From: Actinomycetota bacterium
GTDB lineage: Bacteria; Actinomycetota; Actinomycetes; Propionibacteriales; Propionibacteriaceae
DNA: 59,958 nt
Direction of reading: 5' to 3'
NCBI GenBank assembly: GCA_020161755.1
Contig: JAIUOS010000026.1
Location: 1 to 59,958 of the forward strand
Positions 48,033-57,172 of the stretch are shown piece by piece. The notes beneath the pieces are model-generated. The model was not told the origin of the DNA, searched no databases, and saw only the letters and a list, made by a program, of their open reading frames with translations. The first letter of the stretch is position 1, and each line of letters begins with the position of its first letter. A program made the translations under genes and the position numbers.

Positions 48033-48638
48033 ATGCCCCGGCTCCGGGTCCTTGGCTCGGTTCAGCTTGAGGCGTTCGGCCCGCTCCCAGACAGTTCCCA
48101 CCGGGCACGGTTGGCCGAGCTCGCCGTGCTCATGGCCTTGGTGCCTGGCGTCACGCCGGCGGCGATCGACGAAGCGATCTGGCCGGATCGGACACGGGAG
48201 GACAACCAGGTGACCCGGCACACGGCGTTGTCGCGGCTGCGCCGCTGGATGGGCTCCGATGAGGCCGGCCCGTTCCTGGCGCGCAACTCGCTTCAGTTGC
48301 GGATCGTCACCGACTGGGAGGCGTTCCTGGCGCTGGTGGGTGCGGGTCCGGCCAGGACGGGGGAGCGGTCGACCGCCGAGCTGGTCGCGGCTTTGCATCT
48401 GGTGCGTGGCGTGCCGTTCGCTGGGGTGCATCCGCGCCGCTACGCGTGGGCGGACCGTCTCCGGGTCGAGATGTGCCTGCGGATCGCTGCCGCGGGCCGG
48501 GAGGTCGCCCACCGTGCCGCGGTGGCGGATCGGGATCTGGCGATGTGGGCCGCGGCGATCGGACTGCAGGTGATGCCCGGCGACGAGCAGCTCGCCGTGT
48601 TCCAGCTATCGCCGCGGCTGGCGCGGCTGACCGCCTGA
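48033..48638 (+). CDS. Stand-alone BTAD regulator, copy 3
   Basis: 201 residues from ATG 48033; an open frame continues upstream to 47937. Same winged-helix plus BTAD architecture, with a slightly changed C-terminus (QLSPRLARLTA). Homology to the other copies starts at CCCGGCATCGACTTC (about 48005). No good ribosome binding site is seen. Followed by a decayed tnpB, in the same order as copy 2 and intact tnpB. Confidence 0.6.
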   Translation: MPRLRVLGSVQLEAFGPLPDSSHRARLAELAVLMALVPGVTPAAIDEAIWPDRTREDNQVTRHTALSRLRRWMGSDEAGPFLARNSLQLRIVTDWEAFLALVGAGPARTGERSTAELVAALHLVRGVPFAGVHPRRYAWADRLRVEMCLRIAAAGREVAHRAAVADRDLAMWAAAIGLQVMPGDEQLAVFQLSPRLARLTA

Positions 48639-48689
48639 GGACCTTGATCGTGGTGTCTGAGGTTCCGTCCACGGTGCCGGGCATGGACG

Positions 48690-48985
48690 GCGGCGCCGGT
48701 GTGATGCGGCGGGGTGGAGGGTTTACCTTGACCCGACATGTGAGCAGCAGGCGCGCTGGCGGGGAACGCCGGCGCCGCTCGGTGGGCGCCTAACTACGCT
48801 CGGCCGCAAGGTCACCGCACACAGGGCCTTCGCGACGGCCCGCGACCAAGCCCTCGCTGGCATCAGTGGTCCGACCCCCGGCCAGCTGAAGACCGCGTCG
48901 GCCGTCGCGAGAAGCTCGGCCGGCAGGATTCCCGACGTCTGTCGACAACCTGGCCGCAGAAGAGCGGCCGCTGGGCCTAACCTGC
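48690..48985 (+). pseudogene. Decayed tnpB remnant
   Basis: The sequence aligns by eye with the first ~300 bases of the intact tnpB (38090-38360): GACCCGACxxGxGAGCAGCAG, GGAACGCCGGCGCCGC, CGGTGGGCG, CGCAAGGTCA-CGCACAC and onward, with several small insertions and deletions that break the frame and with the rest missing. It lies at the same distance after BTAD copy 3 as tnpB after copy 2. Confidence 0.8.
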
Positions 48986-48998
48986 CAGACTTGTGCTC

Positions 48999-49271
48999 AT
49001 GACCCCTCCTGTGAGAACCCCCTACCGAGGCGCGCCGTCGGCGGGCGACCTGGTCATTGCCTATCGCGACCAGGAAGACATGGACGCCGGCGTTGCGGTT
49101 CTCAACGGTGTGATCGAACTCGTTCGCTGCTCAGGCGGGACCAGATGGTCGGTGCACTACAAGGATGGCAATCGGCGGGCTGATGAAGTCGTCAATCTGA
49201 ACGGTTGCTTGGTGTTCCTCGTCTCAGCGGGCAGCCGGATGCTCGGGTACAACGGTCCGTGGCGGCTGTGA
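48999..49271 (+). CDS. Small hypothetical protein
   Basis: A 90-residue protein (92 if GTG 48993 is used) (MTPPVRTPYRGAPSAGDLVIAYRDQEDMDAG...). The sequence has a beta-rich look (VIELVRCSGGTRWSVHYKDG), perhaps a small SH3-like or WYL-like barrel. CCAGACTTGTG a few bases before the ATG could be a -10 region for a near-leaderless transcript. Bases 49272-49539 downstream hold no gene I trust. Confidence 0.4.
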   Translation: MTPPVRTPYRGAPSAGDLVIAYRDQEDMDAGVAVLNGVIELVRCSGGTRWSVHYKDGNRRADEVVNLNGCLVFLVSAGSRMLGYNGPWRL

Positions 49272-49539
49272 TGGGACTGGTGACGCTCCGTTTCAGCGAA
49301 GGCGAGTCGGAGTTCGGGTTTCATAACGAGGCAAACGGCGCGCCGGGAGGGCTCATGACCGGCTCGTGGGCGCGACGGGGTTGGCGGCGTGTTCGAGGCA
49401 GCAGACTGCGGCCTTGAGCGGGGCGTTGTGGTCTGGCATGATTGAGGCATAGCCAGCCCACTGCGGTGAGCGTTGGAAGTGAACCCGGGATTTCCTGCCG
49501 GACGACAGGGCCCGGGTTTCGCGCTGCTCGGGGGGGGTG

Positions 49540-50124
49540 TCAGGCTCTGGGCGGTTGTTGCAGCACGGTGATCTTGTGCTGGATGGTCTGGTAGTAGCTG
49601 GGGTTTCCGCTTCGTAGTGAGCTGATGATGCCGCAGAGAGCGTCCGGGGCCCAAAGTGCTGGCTCTTGTCTTCCGATCCGGTGGTCGATCTTGAGTGTCG
49701 AGTCCAGGGTGTGTTGTTGCCGTAGGTAGTTGAGCATGGCGAGGTCTCGGCGGTCGTCGGCCTTGCCGCGGGACTCGAGGATGGCTCTTGTGACGCCGAG
49801 CGTGTCGAGTTCCGGAAGTAGGAGTTCGAGGGTGAGGCGTCGGCGGCGCTCGCTGCTGTGCTTGGCGCTGTGTGGGGTTGTGATGACGACGAGGTGTTCG
49901 ACCTCGGCCGCGGCAAGGGCGGTGGTGATCTGGTGGTGTCGGCTGGCCTGTTCGTCCCGCCAGTGGATCTTTGCCTGGTGGGGGAGCCGGAGCGTTGCCA
50001 TGAGGCTGCGCAGTGCTTCGGCTTGGACGGGCGAGGTGAGCGCCGCGGCCATGATGTAGGTGCCGGGGTCGAGGGTGGTGTTGGAGCCGGACTCGTCGAC
50101 CCAGGCGATCAGATCCTCATTCAC
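49540..50124 (-). CDS. DUF3800-like protein
   Basis: A 194-residue protein. GTG 50124 overlaps the upstream stop (GTGA). VNEDLIAWVDESGSNTTLDPGTYIMAAAL is the DUF3800-type start with acidic residues. KIHWRDEQASRHHQI and the late ALWAPDALCGIISSL keep the RNase H-like order. Shorter and diverged from the DUF3800 gene at 42 kb. Coupling to the gene upstream suggests they act together. Confidence 0.65.
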   Translation of the reverse strand: MNEDLIAWVDESGSNTTLDPGTYIMAAALTSPVQAEALRSLMATLRLPHQAKIHWRDEQASRHHQITTALAAAEVEHLVVITTPHSAKHSSERRRRLTLELLLPELDTLGVTRAILESRGKADDRRDLAMLNYLRQQHTLDSTLKIDHRIGRQEPALWAPDALCGIISSLRSGNPSYYQTIQHKITVLQQPPRA

Positions 50125-50939
50125 TTCTGGCTCTTTCTGGCTTTCAGGGCGTTCGCGCGGGTCTGTGCTTGGAGGTCTTCGCGGGACTGTTTGCTGTAGG
50201 GGTCGGCGAGCGCTCGCCAGGTGACGGTGCGGAGCCCGTTGGGCGCGTTGCGGTCGCGGACGGTTTGCGGATGGGTGAGGAGCAGGCCGGTGCGCTGGAG
50301 TTCTTGGTAGCCGCGGTCGGCGGTCCGTTCGCTGACGCCGTACCACTTGGGGGTCTGCTCGAGGGTTACCTGGAACGAGGCGCTCTGGTGGGTGTCGTGG
50401 AGTGTGATCAGGAACATGGCCAGGCCGGGCAGGCGGAGTTGGTCGATGAGCCCCTCGGTCCACAGTTGGTGGGGGATGATGAAGAAACCCTTGCCGACGT
50501 CGTCGCCGTCAGAGCCGGGTCGAATGTAGGCGGCCCCGGTGCCGTCCTCGCGTAGCGGCGTGAGCCCTACCTGTCGGGTGGTGCCGCTGCGCTGGATGAG
50601 TTTGCGTTCGGCGAGCTGGCTGACGGCGGTTCCGAGCTGGGACGGGTTGCAGGGCTTGGTGGGAGTAGAGACCATGGCGGCCCAGCGGTTTGGTGGCAAG
50701 GTGAGTCCGTCGAGCGGTTCAGTTGCAATGGTCAGAAGGAGCAGTCGCAGCGCGTGTTCCTGGCGGGCGTTCACCATCGCGCCGAGGATCGATGGGCGCG
50801 TGGGCGACTCGTTCGGCTGCTGGACGAAGACCTTCCGCAGCGGGGCGTACGCACGACGGGCGCTGTCGAGCAGTTCGGCACGGAGCTCGGCCGGAGTGTG
50901 CGGGGCCTCGTTGGTGACGTGGCCGAACGGGTCTTCCAT
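50121..50939 (-). CDS. Winged-helix plasmid protein, possibly replication- or regulation-related
   Basis: A 272-residue protein from ATG 50939. The middle shows a winged helix (WAAMVSTPTKPCNPSQLGTAVSQLAERKLIQRS). A second lies later (LEQTPKWYGVSERTADRGYQELQRTGLLLTH). Two winged helices in a row recall plasmid Rep proteins and large phage-type regulators. No catalytic motif is seen. Coupled to a DUF3800 gene. Role unknown. Confidence 0.55.
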   Translation of the reverse strand: MEDPFGHVTNEAPHTPAELRAELLDSARRAYAPLRKVFVQQPNESPTRPSILGAMVNARQEHALRLLLLTIATEPLDGLTLPPNRWAAMVSTPTKPCNPSQLGTAVSQLAERKLIQRSGTTRQVGLTPLREDGTGAAYIRPGSDGDDVGKGFFIIPHQLWTEGLIDQLRLPGLAMFLITLHDTHQSASFQVTLEQTPKWYGVSERTADRGYQELQRTGLLLTHPQTVRDRNAPNGLRTVTWRALADPYSKQSREDLQAQTRANALKARKSQK

Positions 50940-51319
50940 GCCGGCAAAGGTACGGGTGTGGGGCGGCGATGAACAACTTCCCGAGTTATCACGACCGGCG
51001 GTTCCAGGTGCCAATCTGGGACTCATCTGGGATGCATCTCGTGGGAGACCATGGGACTGCCATGGGAGAACGATGATCGAGCTGGCGGCCGGCGCCGCTG
51101 ACCATTGTTCTGGGAACAGGCCTGGCTAGAGGCTCGGCAGGTCCTCACGACCATCTCGGACGATTCTCTCCTCGCGACCACTGCGGGTTCTCGGATCCCG
51201 CCCGGATGCGGCCTGGGTCCAATACGATCTGGGGCGCGTCATGCCAGCGCCCGTTCCGCAGGGGCGAACGGCTAGCTGGCCCTAGGTGGGCGGGTTGGGG
51301 GCCTTGGGGAGGAGGGACC
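50940..51319. other. Intergenic region between divergent genes
   Basis: 380 bases without a supported gene. A TACGAT box at about 51223-51228 could be a -10 element for the plus-strand gene at 51320. Nothing else stands out. Confidence 0.3.
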
Positions 51320-52135
51320 GTGGCTGAGGGCCGTGGGGCCGTGGTGACTCTCGCGGACGCGATGAAGCGGCTGAACAGGCTGACTGGTCTGTCGGTGGAT
51401 GAGATCCAGCAACTGGTGAGTGCGCAACCTCGCCCTCCGGGGCAGATGCTCCGGGTCCCGCTCTACGACAAGAAGCGCCACTTCCGGGCGGATCTGATTG
51501 CTGCTCTCGACGTGGTGTTCTCTGAGCGCGTTCCCGACTACCCTGCCGGGATTCTGACCAGGGCATTTCGCACCAAGAACCTCGACGAGCTGCGCCGCTT
51601 CCTCGGCGACGACCGGGACGTTGGCCCGGTGGATGACGTGAAGGCTCCCGAAGCGGGCGAGCCGGCCCTTCCTGGGCCTGAAGCCGCCCTCAGGGTGTCG
51701 ACGGCCCCCGACACCCCGACTCGACCGTTCGGACGTTGGCCCGTGCGGCTGGCCGTTCTGGTCGGCGTGCTAGCTCTCGTTCTCGGCGGTGGGGGATGGG
51801 CGTGGTACCACACGAGGCCGGTCGCGGTGAGTGGTGTCGTGTCGTGTACCTCGGGTGCCGGGGTCACCGGGGTGTGGATCAGCTGGTTCGAGCCGCTCAA
51901 CTGGGGGGACTTCTCCGAGCCTCCCACCGAGGGAGGAGCGCCGGGGGAGTGGGAGTTCGCTGCCCATACCCCGCTGTTGACGTCGTGGCGAGCGCGCGTC
52001 GGCTGTGGTGGTACGGCCCAGGTGTGGGCCGTGAAGACGTTCAGCGACCCGTTCAGCGACAATCCGGTCCGCCTCGTGTGCGATGACGAGAAGCGGCCGG
52101 TCGCCGGCAGTCGGGTGTGCGAGGTGGTGCGCTGA
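51320..52135 (+). CDS. Single-pass membrane protein with DNA- or ligand-binding N-terminus
   Basis: A 271-residue protein, GTG 51320 after GGAGGAGGG. N-terminal ~100 residues are soluble and look like a small helical domain (VTLADAMKRLNRLTGLSVDEIQQLV). A membrane helix lies near 137-160 (LAVLVGVLALVLGGGGWAWYH). The outer domain has cysteines in VVSCTSGAGV, RVGCGG, LVCDDE and RVCEVV. Possible sensor or signal transducer; no family recognised. Confidence 0.6.
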   Translation: MAEGRGAVVTLADAMKRLNRLTGLSVDEIQQLVSAQPRPPGQMLRVPLYDKKRHFRADLIAALDVVFSERVPDYPAGILTRAFRTKNLDELRRFLGDDRDVGPVDDVKAPEAGEPALPGPEAALRVSTAPDTPTRPFGRWPVRLAVLVGVLALVLGGGGWAWYHTRPVAVSGVVSCTSGAGVTGVWISWFEPLNWGDFSEPPTEGGAPGEWEFAAHTPLLTSWRARVGCGGTAQVWAVKTFSDPFSDNPVRLVCDDEKRPVAGSRVCEVVR

Positions 52136-52285
52136 CGAGGTGAGGTGACCGTGAGCGCGGGATTCCTGTAGTGCTTTCGAGGGGGAACCGAGGTGTTCTT
52201 CGGATGATGTGAAGGCTCGCGGTTGGTCGACGCTGGAGCCATCCGGCGTCACACGGAGAAGCCGGCAGCCGAAAGGAAGCCCGTC

Positions 52286-52651
52286 ATGATCACCATCAAG
52301 AGTCGCGCTGCTGCTGTCAGCGGTATCGCGGCTGCCCTGCTCGCCGGCCTCAGCGTCACGGCCACGGCCGCGCCGGCCTTCGCCGGGAACTTCGTCAGCT
52401 ACGTCAGCAGCAACAGCGGGGGCGCGAACCTGCGCGAGTGCCCCAACACGGGCTGCCGATCGTTCGGCTGGATGAAGAACGGCACTCGGCTCGACATGGT
52501 CTGCTGGACGGACGCCCAGTGGGTCGCCCCGCCGAGCAGCAACTACGGCTCGCAGCGTTGGTTCAAGGTGTGGACCACCGCCCTGGGTGCGACGGGAGGC
52601 TACGTGCACTCGTCGCTGGTGGCCAATCAGACCGCTGTCCCGCGCTGCTGA
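52286..52651 (+). CDS. Secreted SH3-like protein
   Basis: A 121-residue protein, ATG 52286 after GAAAGGAAG. Signal peptide ends ATAAPAFA. The mature part (about 88 residues) reads as a bacterial SH3-type domain: GGANLRECPNTGCRSFGWMKNG ... LDMVCWTDAQW ... RWFKVWTTALGATGGYVHSSLV. Such domains bind cell wall or are parts of secreted hydrolases, inhibitors or toxins. A mutated copy lies at 58916-59165. Confidence 0.75.
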   Translation: MITIKSRAAAVSGIAAALLAGLSVTATAAPAFAGNFVSYVSSNSGGANLRECPNTGCRSFGWMKNGTRLDMVCWTDAQWVAPPSSNYGSQRWFKVWTTALGATGGYVHSSLVANQTAVPRC

Positions 52652-53044
52652 GACCGTTGCGGGTGCTGGTCGCGTCGGGTCGCGCAGCCAGCCAGTCCCG
52701 GCCAACTCCTGCTGAGGTTGTCCATCCGCTCGACGCGACAGCGCCCCTGCTCATCATGGAGTGGGGGCGCTGCTCTGCGTATCAGCGGCGTCGTCGTGGC
52801 GGCGGCGCCAGGTCTGGCGAGGATCGCCACGTCTCGCTGGATGGTCACGCGGGGCTGGTTGGTGGCCAAACTGGACATGACCGGCCGCGCAGACGCTCAC
52901 CGCATCGCCCGCGAAAGCTGGTGAATCTTGAAGCAGGAGCCGCGAGCCTGTGCTTGCCGGACGGCCCGGGGTCCCCCAATCGGCGGCATGCACGGCCCCT
53001 TTCGGTTGATGTGCGGCTTGGCAAGCGCAGGAAAGGGTGGAGAC
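52652..53044. other. Intergenic region with hairpin
   Basis: About 390 bases with no supported gene. A hairpin CAGCGCCCC / GGGGCGCTG lies at 52739-52772, probably a terminator for the SH3-like gene. An open stretch around 52790-52923 has coding flavour (ending RADAHRIARESW) but no start or site; I could not assign it. Confidence 0.4.
52739..52772 (+). terminator. Hairpin terminator after SH3-like gene
   Basis: Nine-base perfect arms CAGCGCCCC and GGGGCGCTG are separated by 16 bases. It lacks a T-run. Confidence 0.5.
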
Positions 53045-53947
53045 ATGGCAGTCATTGAGGTCCGCGGATTACGGAAGAGTTATGCAGGTCGGCCGGTGGT
53101 GAACGGCATCGACCTATCGGTGGAAGCGGGGGAGGTGTTCGGCATCCTGGGCCCCAATGGGGCGGGGAAGACGACCACAGTGGAGATGATCAGCGGCTTG
53201 CGTTCGCGCGATGCCGGAACCGTCAATGTGGCGGGGTTCGACCCGGCCCGGGAACAACGACAGTTGAAGGAAATGCTGGGGGTGCAGCTGCAGGAGTCGC
53301 GGCAACCGGCCAAGATCGCTGTCAGTGAGGCGATCGAACTGTACCGGTCGTTCTACCGAGCTCCGCGGACCACTGGTGAGCTGCTTGACCGGTTCGGTCT
53401 GGGCGATCAGGCCGACACCCGGTTCGAGCACTTGTCAGGCGGACAGCAGCAGCGCCTGTCGGTGGCTCTCGCGCTGGTGGGAAACCCGAGGGTAGCCATT
53501 CTCGACGAGTTGACCACCGGACTGGACCCTGCCGCCCGCCGGGAGATCTGGAGCTTCCTGAGTGACCTGGTCGCTGGCGGCGTGACCCTCGTGCTGGTGA
53601 CCCACTCGATGGAAGAGGCCCAAGCCCTGTGCGACCGGGTGGCGATTCTCGACGCCGGACAGGTCGCCGCCCTCGACACCCCGGCGGTCCTGGCGCGAAC
53701 CGGTGGCACGACGGTGATCCGGTTCGCCTCATCGGAAGGTGTCCGCGTCTGGGGGCTGGGCGAACTCGCCTCGGTGGTCGACGTTCTAGTCGAGGGCAAC
53801 CAGGTCACGGTGCGGGGCACCGATGGCGCCGCCAACGACGTGCTGGCCCACCTCACCGCGGCCCGGATCCCGTTCGAGGACCTGCGGATCAACGGCCCGT
53901 CCCTGGACGACGCCTACCTGGCACTGACCCGGAAGGAGCCAGCCTGA
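53045..53947 (+). CDS. ABC transporter ATP-binding protein
   Basis: A 300-residue protein from ATG 53045. Walker A GPNGAGKTT at 36-44, Q-loop QLQESRQPAK, signature LSGGQQQRL, Walker B VAILDELTTGLDPAARRE, H-loop VLVTHS. C-terminal ~90 residues are the extra domain of DrrA/CcmA-type exporters. With the next gene it forms an ABC-2 exporter of unknown substrate, often drugs or lipids. Stop overlaps the permease start (TGATG). Confidence 0.9.
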   Translation: MAVIEVRGLRKSYAGRPVVNGIDLSVEAGEVFGILGPNGAGKTTTVEMISGLRSRDAGTVNVAGFDPAREQRQLKEMLGVQLQESRQPAKIAVSEAIELYRSFYRAPRTTGELLDRFGLGDQADTRFEHLSGGQQQRLSVALALVGNPRVAILDELTTGLDPAARREIWSFLSDLVAGGVTLVLVTHSMEEAQALCDRVAILDAGQVAALDTPAVLARTGGTTVIRFASSEGVRVWGLGELASVVDVLVEGNQVTVRGTDGAANDVLAHLTAARIPFEDLRINGPSLDDAYLALTRKEPA

Positions 53948-54696
53948 TGGCCAGACGGTACTTCTGGGCGCTGGTGCGCAACGAGGCTCGCCTGCTGAGC
54001 CGAGAACCCGCCCCGGTGATCTGGGCGGTGGTGCTGCCGATGATCGCCGGCATCGTCACCCCGCTGGTGCCGCCGGTGGCGGCACCGCAGCCATATCTTG
54101 GCGGGATGAGCTTCGCGCAGGTTTACCAGCCGGTGCTGGTGCTGTTCACCGCCTCGGTGCTCGCCCTGCAGGTGCTGCCCACCGTCGTCACCCAGTACCG
54201 CGAGTTCGGCGTACTACGCCGGCTCCGCACCACACCGGTGCCGCCCTGGCACCTGCTGGCCGCGATAGTGACGATCGTATCGGCCCTCACCCTGATCCTG
54301 AGCGCTCTTCTGGTGGTCATCCCGGCATGGCTAGGCCTGCCACTACCGGCGAACCTGCCCGCGTTCGGGCTGACCGCAGTGTTGGCCGCGCTTTCGTTCC
54401 TGGCGGTCGGGGCGCTGCTGTGCGGAGTGGCCAGGACTTCGAGAATCGGTGCCGGAATCGGTGGTTTCGTCGCAGCCTGCATGTGGTTCGCCGCCGGGCT
54501 GTGGGTGCCCCGCGCCCTGTTCCCGCCGGCCCTCAAGGCCGTGTCGGACCTGACCCCGGGGGGAGCGGCAGCTGAAGGGATGCTGCGCGCAATCACCGGC
54601 CAGTGGCCGACCGCCACGGGACTGACGGTGTTGCTGGTCTGGTCAGTGGTCGGCTTCGGCGTGGCCCTGCGAACTTTCCGGCTGGAGGCGCCATGA
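53947..54696 (+). CDS. ABC-2 type permease
   Basis: A 249-residue membrane protein with about six hydrophobic segments (WAVVLPMIAGIVTPLVPP, LVLFTASVLALQVLP, ILSALLVVIPAWLGL and more) and FGVLRRLRTTPVPPW, the ABC-2 membrane family signature. Start overlaps the ATPase stop; end overlaps the kinase start by ATGA. Four coupled genes form transporter plus two-component system. Confidence 0.85.
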   Translation: MARRYFWALVRNEARLLSREPAPVIWAVVLPMIAGIVTPLVPPVAAPQPYLGGMSFAQVYQPVLVLFTASVLALQVLPTVVTQYREFGVLRRLRTTPVPPWHLLAAIVTIVSALTLILSALLVVIPAWLGLPLPANLPAFGLTAVLAALSFLAVGALLCGVARTSRIGAGIGGFVAACMWFAAGLWVPRALFPPALKAVSDLTPGGAAAEGMLRAITGQWPTATGLTVLLVWSVVGFGVALRTFRLEAP

Positions 54697-55901
54697 CCAC
54701 GACCCGATCGTACGAGGCGCGTGCCGCCCGGCCCAACGCCGACGAACATCGGATGCGGCATGCCCTCGCGGCCGCTCCGTTCGTCCTGCTCGGGTTGTCG
54801 TACGTGTTCACCATGGCGGTAGGTGGACGTCCGGTCGAGGCCGGCTGGCTGCCGTGGATCACCGCTGCCACGTCGCTGACGCTTGCCCTGCGGGTGTGGT
54901 GGTGGCTGGGGTGCTCCTCACCGCGGCACAGGATCGCCGGTTTCGTGGTCAACCTCGCCCTGACCGTGCTGCTGGTCAGCCTGAGCCCATTGTTCGGGGT
55001 GTACGCGTTCGTCGGCTACCTCGACGCGGTAGAGACCTTTTCCGGACGAGGCCAGCCATGGGCGCTGCTCGCCGCCGCGTCGATGAACGCCTACGCCCAG
55101 TCCGGCGGCCCGGAAGGGGTCCTGCGGCAACCTTGGGTGTTCGGGTTCCTTCTGGCGATCAACGGCGGACTGGCGGTCGCCATGGTGCAGGTCGACCGCC
55201 ACCGGCAACGAACAGTGACCAGGCTCCAGCAGGCGCTGGAAGATCTGGAGGAGGCGCACCAGATCAACGAAGCGCTGCAGGACCAGCTGCTCGACCAGGC
55301 CCGAACCACCGGCATTCTGGAGGAACGCCAACGACTCTCCCGTGAGATCCACGACACCGTCGCCCAAGGGCTCATTGCGCTGCTCCGCCAGCTCGAAGCA
55401 GCCTCCGAGGCGCCCACGCTCAGCCAGGCCCGCAGCATCCTCGCACGAGTCGACAACAGCGCCCGCGATAGCCTCGCCGAGGCCCGCCGAGCCGTGGCCG
55501 CACTCGCCTCCCCACGGCTCGACGACGACGACCTTCCCACAGCCCTCGCCACACTCACCGCCAGCTGGTCGGCCGGATCGGGCGTCGCCGCCACCTTCCA
55601 CAGCATCGGTGACCCCCACCCCAACAGCCACGACTCGGCCCTGCTGCGTGTGTGTCAGGAGGCGCTGTCCAACGTCGCCAGGCACGCACACGCCTCCCGA
55701 GTCGCCGTCCAGCTCAGCTATCTCGACGACAGCGTCACACTCGAAGTAGCTGACGACGGAACCGGCCTGGACCCCGGCCGCGGCACCACCGGTCACGGGA
55801 TTCCGGGCATTCGCACCCGGCTCGCCGCGATCGGCGGACACTTCACGCTCGCCACTACGGAAGGAGGAGGCTGCACCTTGCGTGCGGCCATCCCGCGATG
55901 A
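54693..55901 (+). CDS. Sensor histidine kinase (NarL/DesK class)
   Basis: A 402-residue protein. Five or so membrane helices lie in the first ~165 residues, then a coiled linker. HisKA_3 domain ERQRLSREIHDTVAQGLIALL has the phospho-accepting His near 220. The HATPase has EALSNVARHAHAS (N box), ADDGTGLDPGRG and GHGIPGIRTRL. No extracellular sensor domain, so it likely senses in the membrane, as in intramembrane-sensing kinases beside drug exporters. Coupled to the response regulator. Confidence 0.9.
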   Translation: MTTTRSYEARAARPNADEHRMRHALAAAPFVLLGLSYVFTMAVGGRPVEAGWLPWITAATSLTLALRVWWWLGCSSPRHRIAGFVVNLALTVLLVSLSPLFGVYAFVGYLDAVETFSGRGQPWALLAAASMNAYAQSGGPEGVLRQPWVFGFLLAINGGLAVAMVQVDRHRQRTVTRLQQALEDLEEAHQINEALQDQLLDQARTTGILEERQRLSREIHDTVAQGLIALLRQLEAASEAPTLSQARSILARVDNSARDSLAEARRAVAALASPRLDDDDLPTALATLTASWSAGSGVAATFHSIGDPHPNSHDSALLRVCQEALSNVARHAHASRVAVQLSYLDDSVTLEVADDGTGLDPGRGTTGHGIPGIRTRLAAIGGHFTLATTEGGGCTLRAAIPR

Positions 55902-56527
55902 ACGACCGCTCAGTCCCGATCCGCGTCGTGATCGTCGACGACCACCCAGTGGTCCGAGACGGCCTGGTCGGGATGTTCGCCACCGAAGCCGCGATCGACG
56001 TTGTCGGCGAAGCCGGCAGCGGCCCCGAAGCCCTCGCCATCATCGAACGGGCTGATCCCGACGTTGTACTGATGGATCTCCGCATGGCCGGTGGCGACGG
56101 CCTGCACGCCATCGCACAGCTTCGCACCCGGCATCCTGACCGGCCCAGGATCCTGGTCCTCACCACCTACAACACCGAACGAGACATCCGCACCGCACTC
56201 GAAGCGGGCGCCGACGGCTACCTGCTCAAGGACGCCCGTCGGGCCGAACTCGTCCGGGCTGTCGCTGACCTGGCCCGAGGCAAACCCGTCCTCACCGCCG
56301 AGGCCCTGGCCGTCCTCACCGGACGCAGCAGCGAGCAGCAACTCAGCGACCGGGAAGAGGAAGCACTCCGCCTCATCGCTGAAGGGCTGACCAACCACGC
56401 CGTCGCCCAGCGCATGCAGATCAGCGAGGCCACCGTGAAGACCCACCTCGCTCACGCCTTCGTCAAGCTTGGCGTCAACGATCGTGCAGCAGCCGTCAGC
56501 GCCGCCTACCAACGCGGACTTTTCTGA
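55898..56527 (+). CDS. Response regulator, NarL/LuxR family
   Basis: A 209-residue protein. Receiver domain VVIVDDHPVVRDGL, phospho-acceptor D60 in VVLMDLRM, then T and K in VLTTYN and LLKDA. LuxR HTH is in the last ~65 residues (LSDREEEALRLIAEGLTNHAVAQRMQISEATVKTHL-type). It should control the exporter operon on signal from the adjacent kinase. Confidence 0.9.
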   Translation: MNDRSVPIRVVIVDDHPVVRDGLVGMFATEAAIDVVGEAGSGPEALAIIERADPDVVLMDLRMAGGDGLHAIAQLRTRHPDRPRILVLTTYNTERDIRTALEAGADGYLLKDARRAELVRAVADLARGKPVLTAEALAVLTGRSSEQQLSDREEEALRLIAEGLTNHAVAQRMQISEATVKTHLAHAFVKLGVNDRAAAVSAAYQRGLF

Positions 56528-56662
56528 ATCAGCTGCCGGAGTGACAACAAGCCGCTCGCCCGAGCCCGGGAAGTCCATGCCATCTGCAATCTACGGGCAC
56601 AGCGGGCACCCGACCGCTCTACCGAAGAGCTCCCCAACTCATCCAACAGCGAGGACCACTCA

Positions 56663-57172
56663 ATGACCGCGACGAACCACGCGCCCGATCCGACCATGGA
56701 GGCCATCTGCAACGCGATGGCCTTGGGATATCTCGGCCACATCGAGTCAGCTCGACGCGACCTGATGGACATCTGGCGAATGGTCGGCGTAGTTGGTGAC
56801 CCGTTCCATCGCTGCACCCTGGCCCACTACCTGGCGGACCTGTTTGACCACCCCGCGGAGGCGCTCATCTGGGACGTCCGTGCCCTTGATGCTGCCGACG
56901 CCCTGACCGATGAAAGTACTCAACAGCACGACGCCAACCTTGAAGTGGCTGGGTTCTACCCGAGCCTTCACCTCAACGTCGCCGACAACCTCCGCCGCCT
57001 GGCCGCGTTCGACGCGGCCGCTGCGCACATCGACAACGCCGAGCAACGCGCATCCGCACTCCCCGACGATGACTACGGCAACCTCATTCGCACAGCCATC
57101 AGCGAGGTCAGGCACGCCATCGACAACCACGACACGGCACAGCGGTCCTCCGCGCCGGGTGCGGCCCCGTGA
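56663..57172 (+). CDS. Hypothetical TPR-like protein
   Basis: A 169-residue helical protein (MTATNHAPDPTMEAICNAMALGYLGHIESARRDL ...). Pairs of helices with Ala/Leu patterns and LNVADNLRRLAAFDAAAAHIDNA suggest tetratricopeptide-like repeats. Small proteins of this kind often follow LuxR-type genes in actinobacteria, role unknown. 135 bases separate it from the response regulator. Bases 57173-57376 downstream hold no gene I can support. Confidence 0.6.
   Translation: MTATNHAPDPTMEAICNAMALGYLGHIESARRDLMDIWRMVGVVGDPFHRCTLAHYLADLFDHPAEALIWDVRALDAADALTDESTQQHDANLEVAGFYPSLHLNVADNLRRLAAFDAAAAHIDNAEQRASALPDDDYGNLIRTAISEVRHAIDNHDTAQRSSAPGAAP

Noticed and set aside
52790-52923. Integrase or other gene fragment
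   Set aside because: A short open stretch ends RADAHRIARESW, but no start, site or clear family match supports it.
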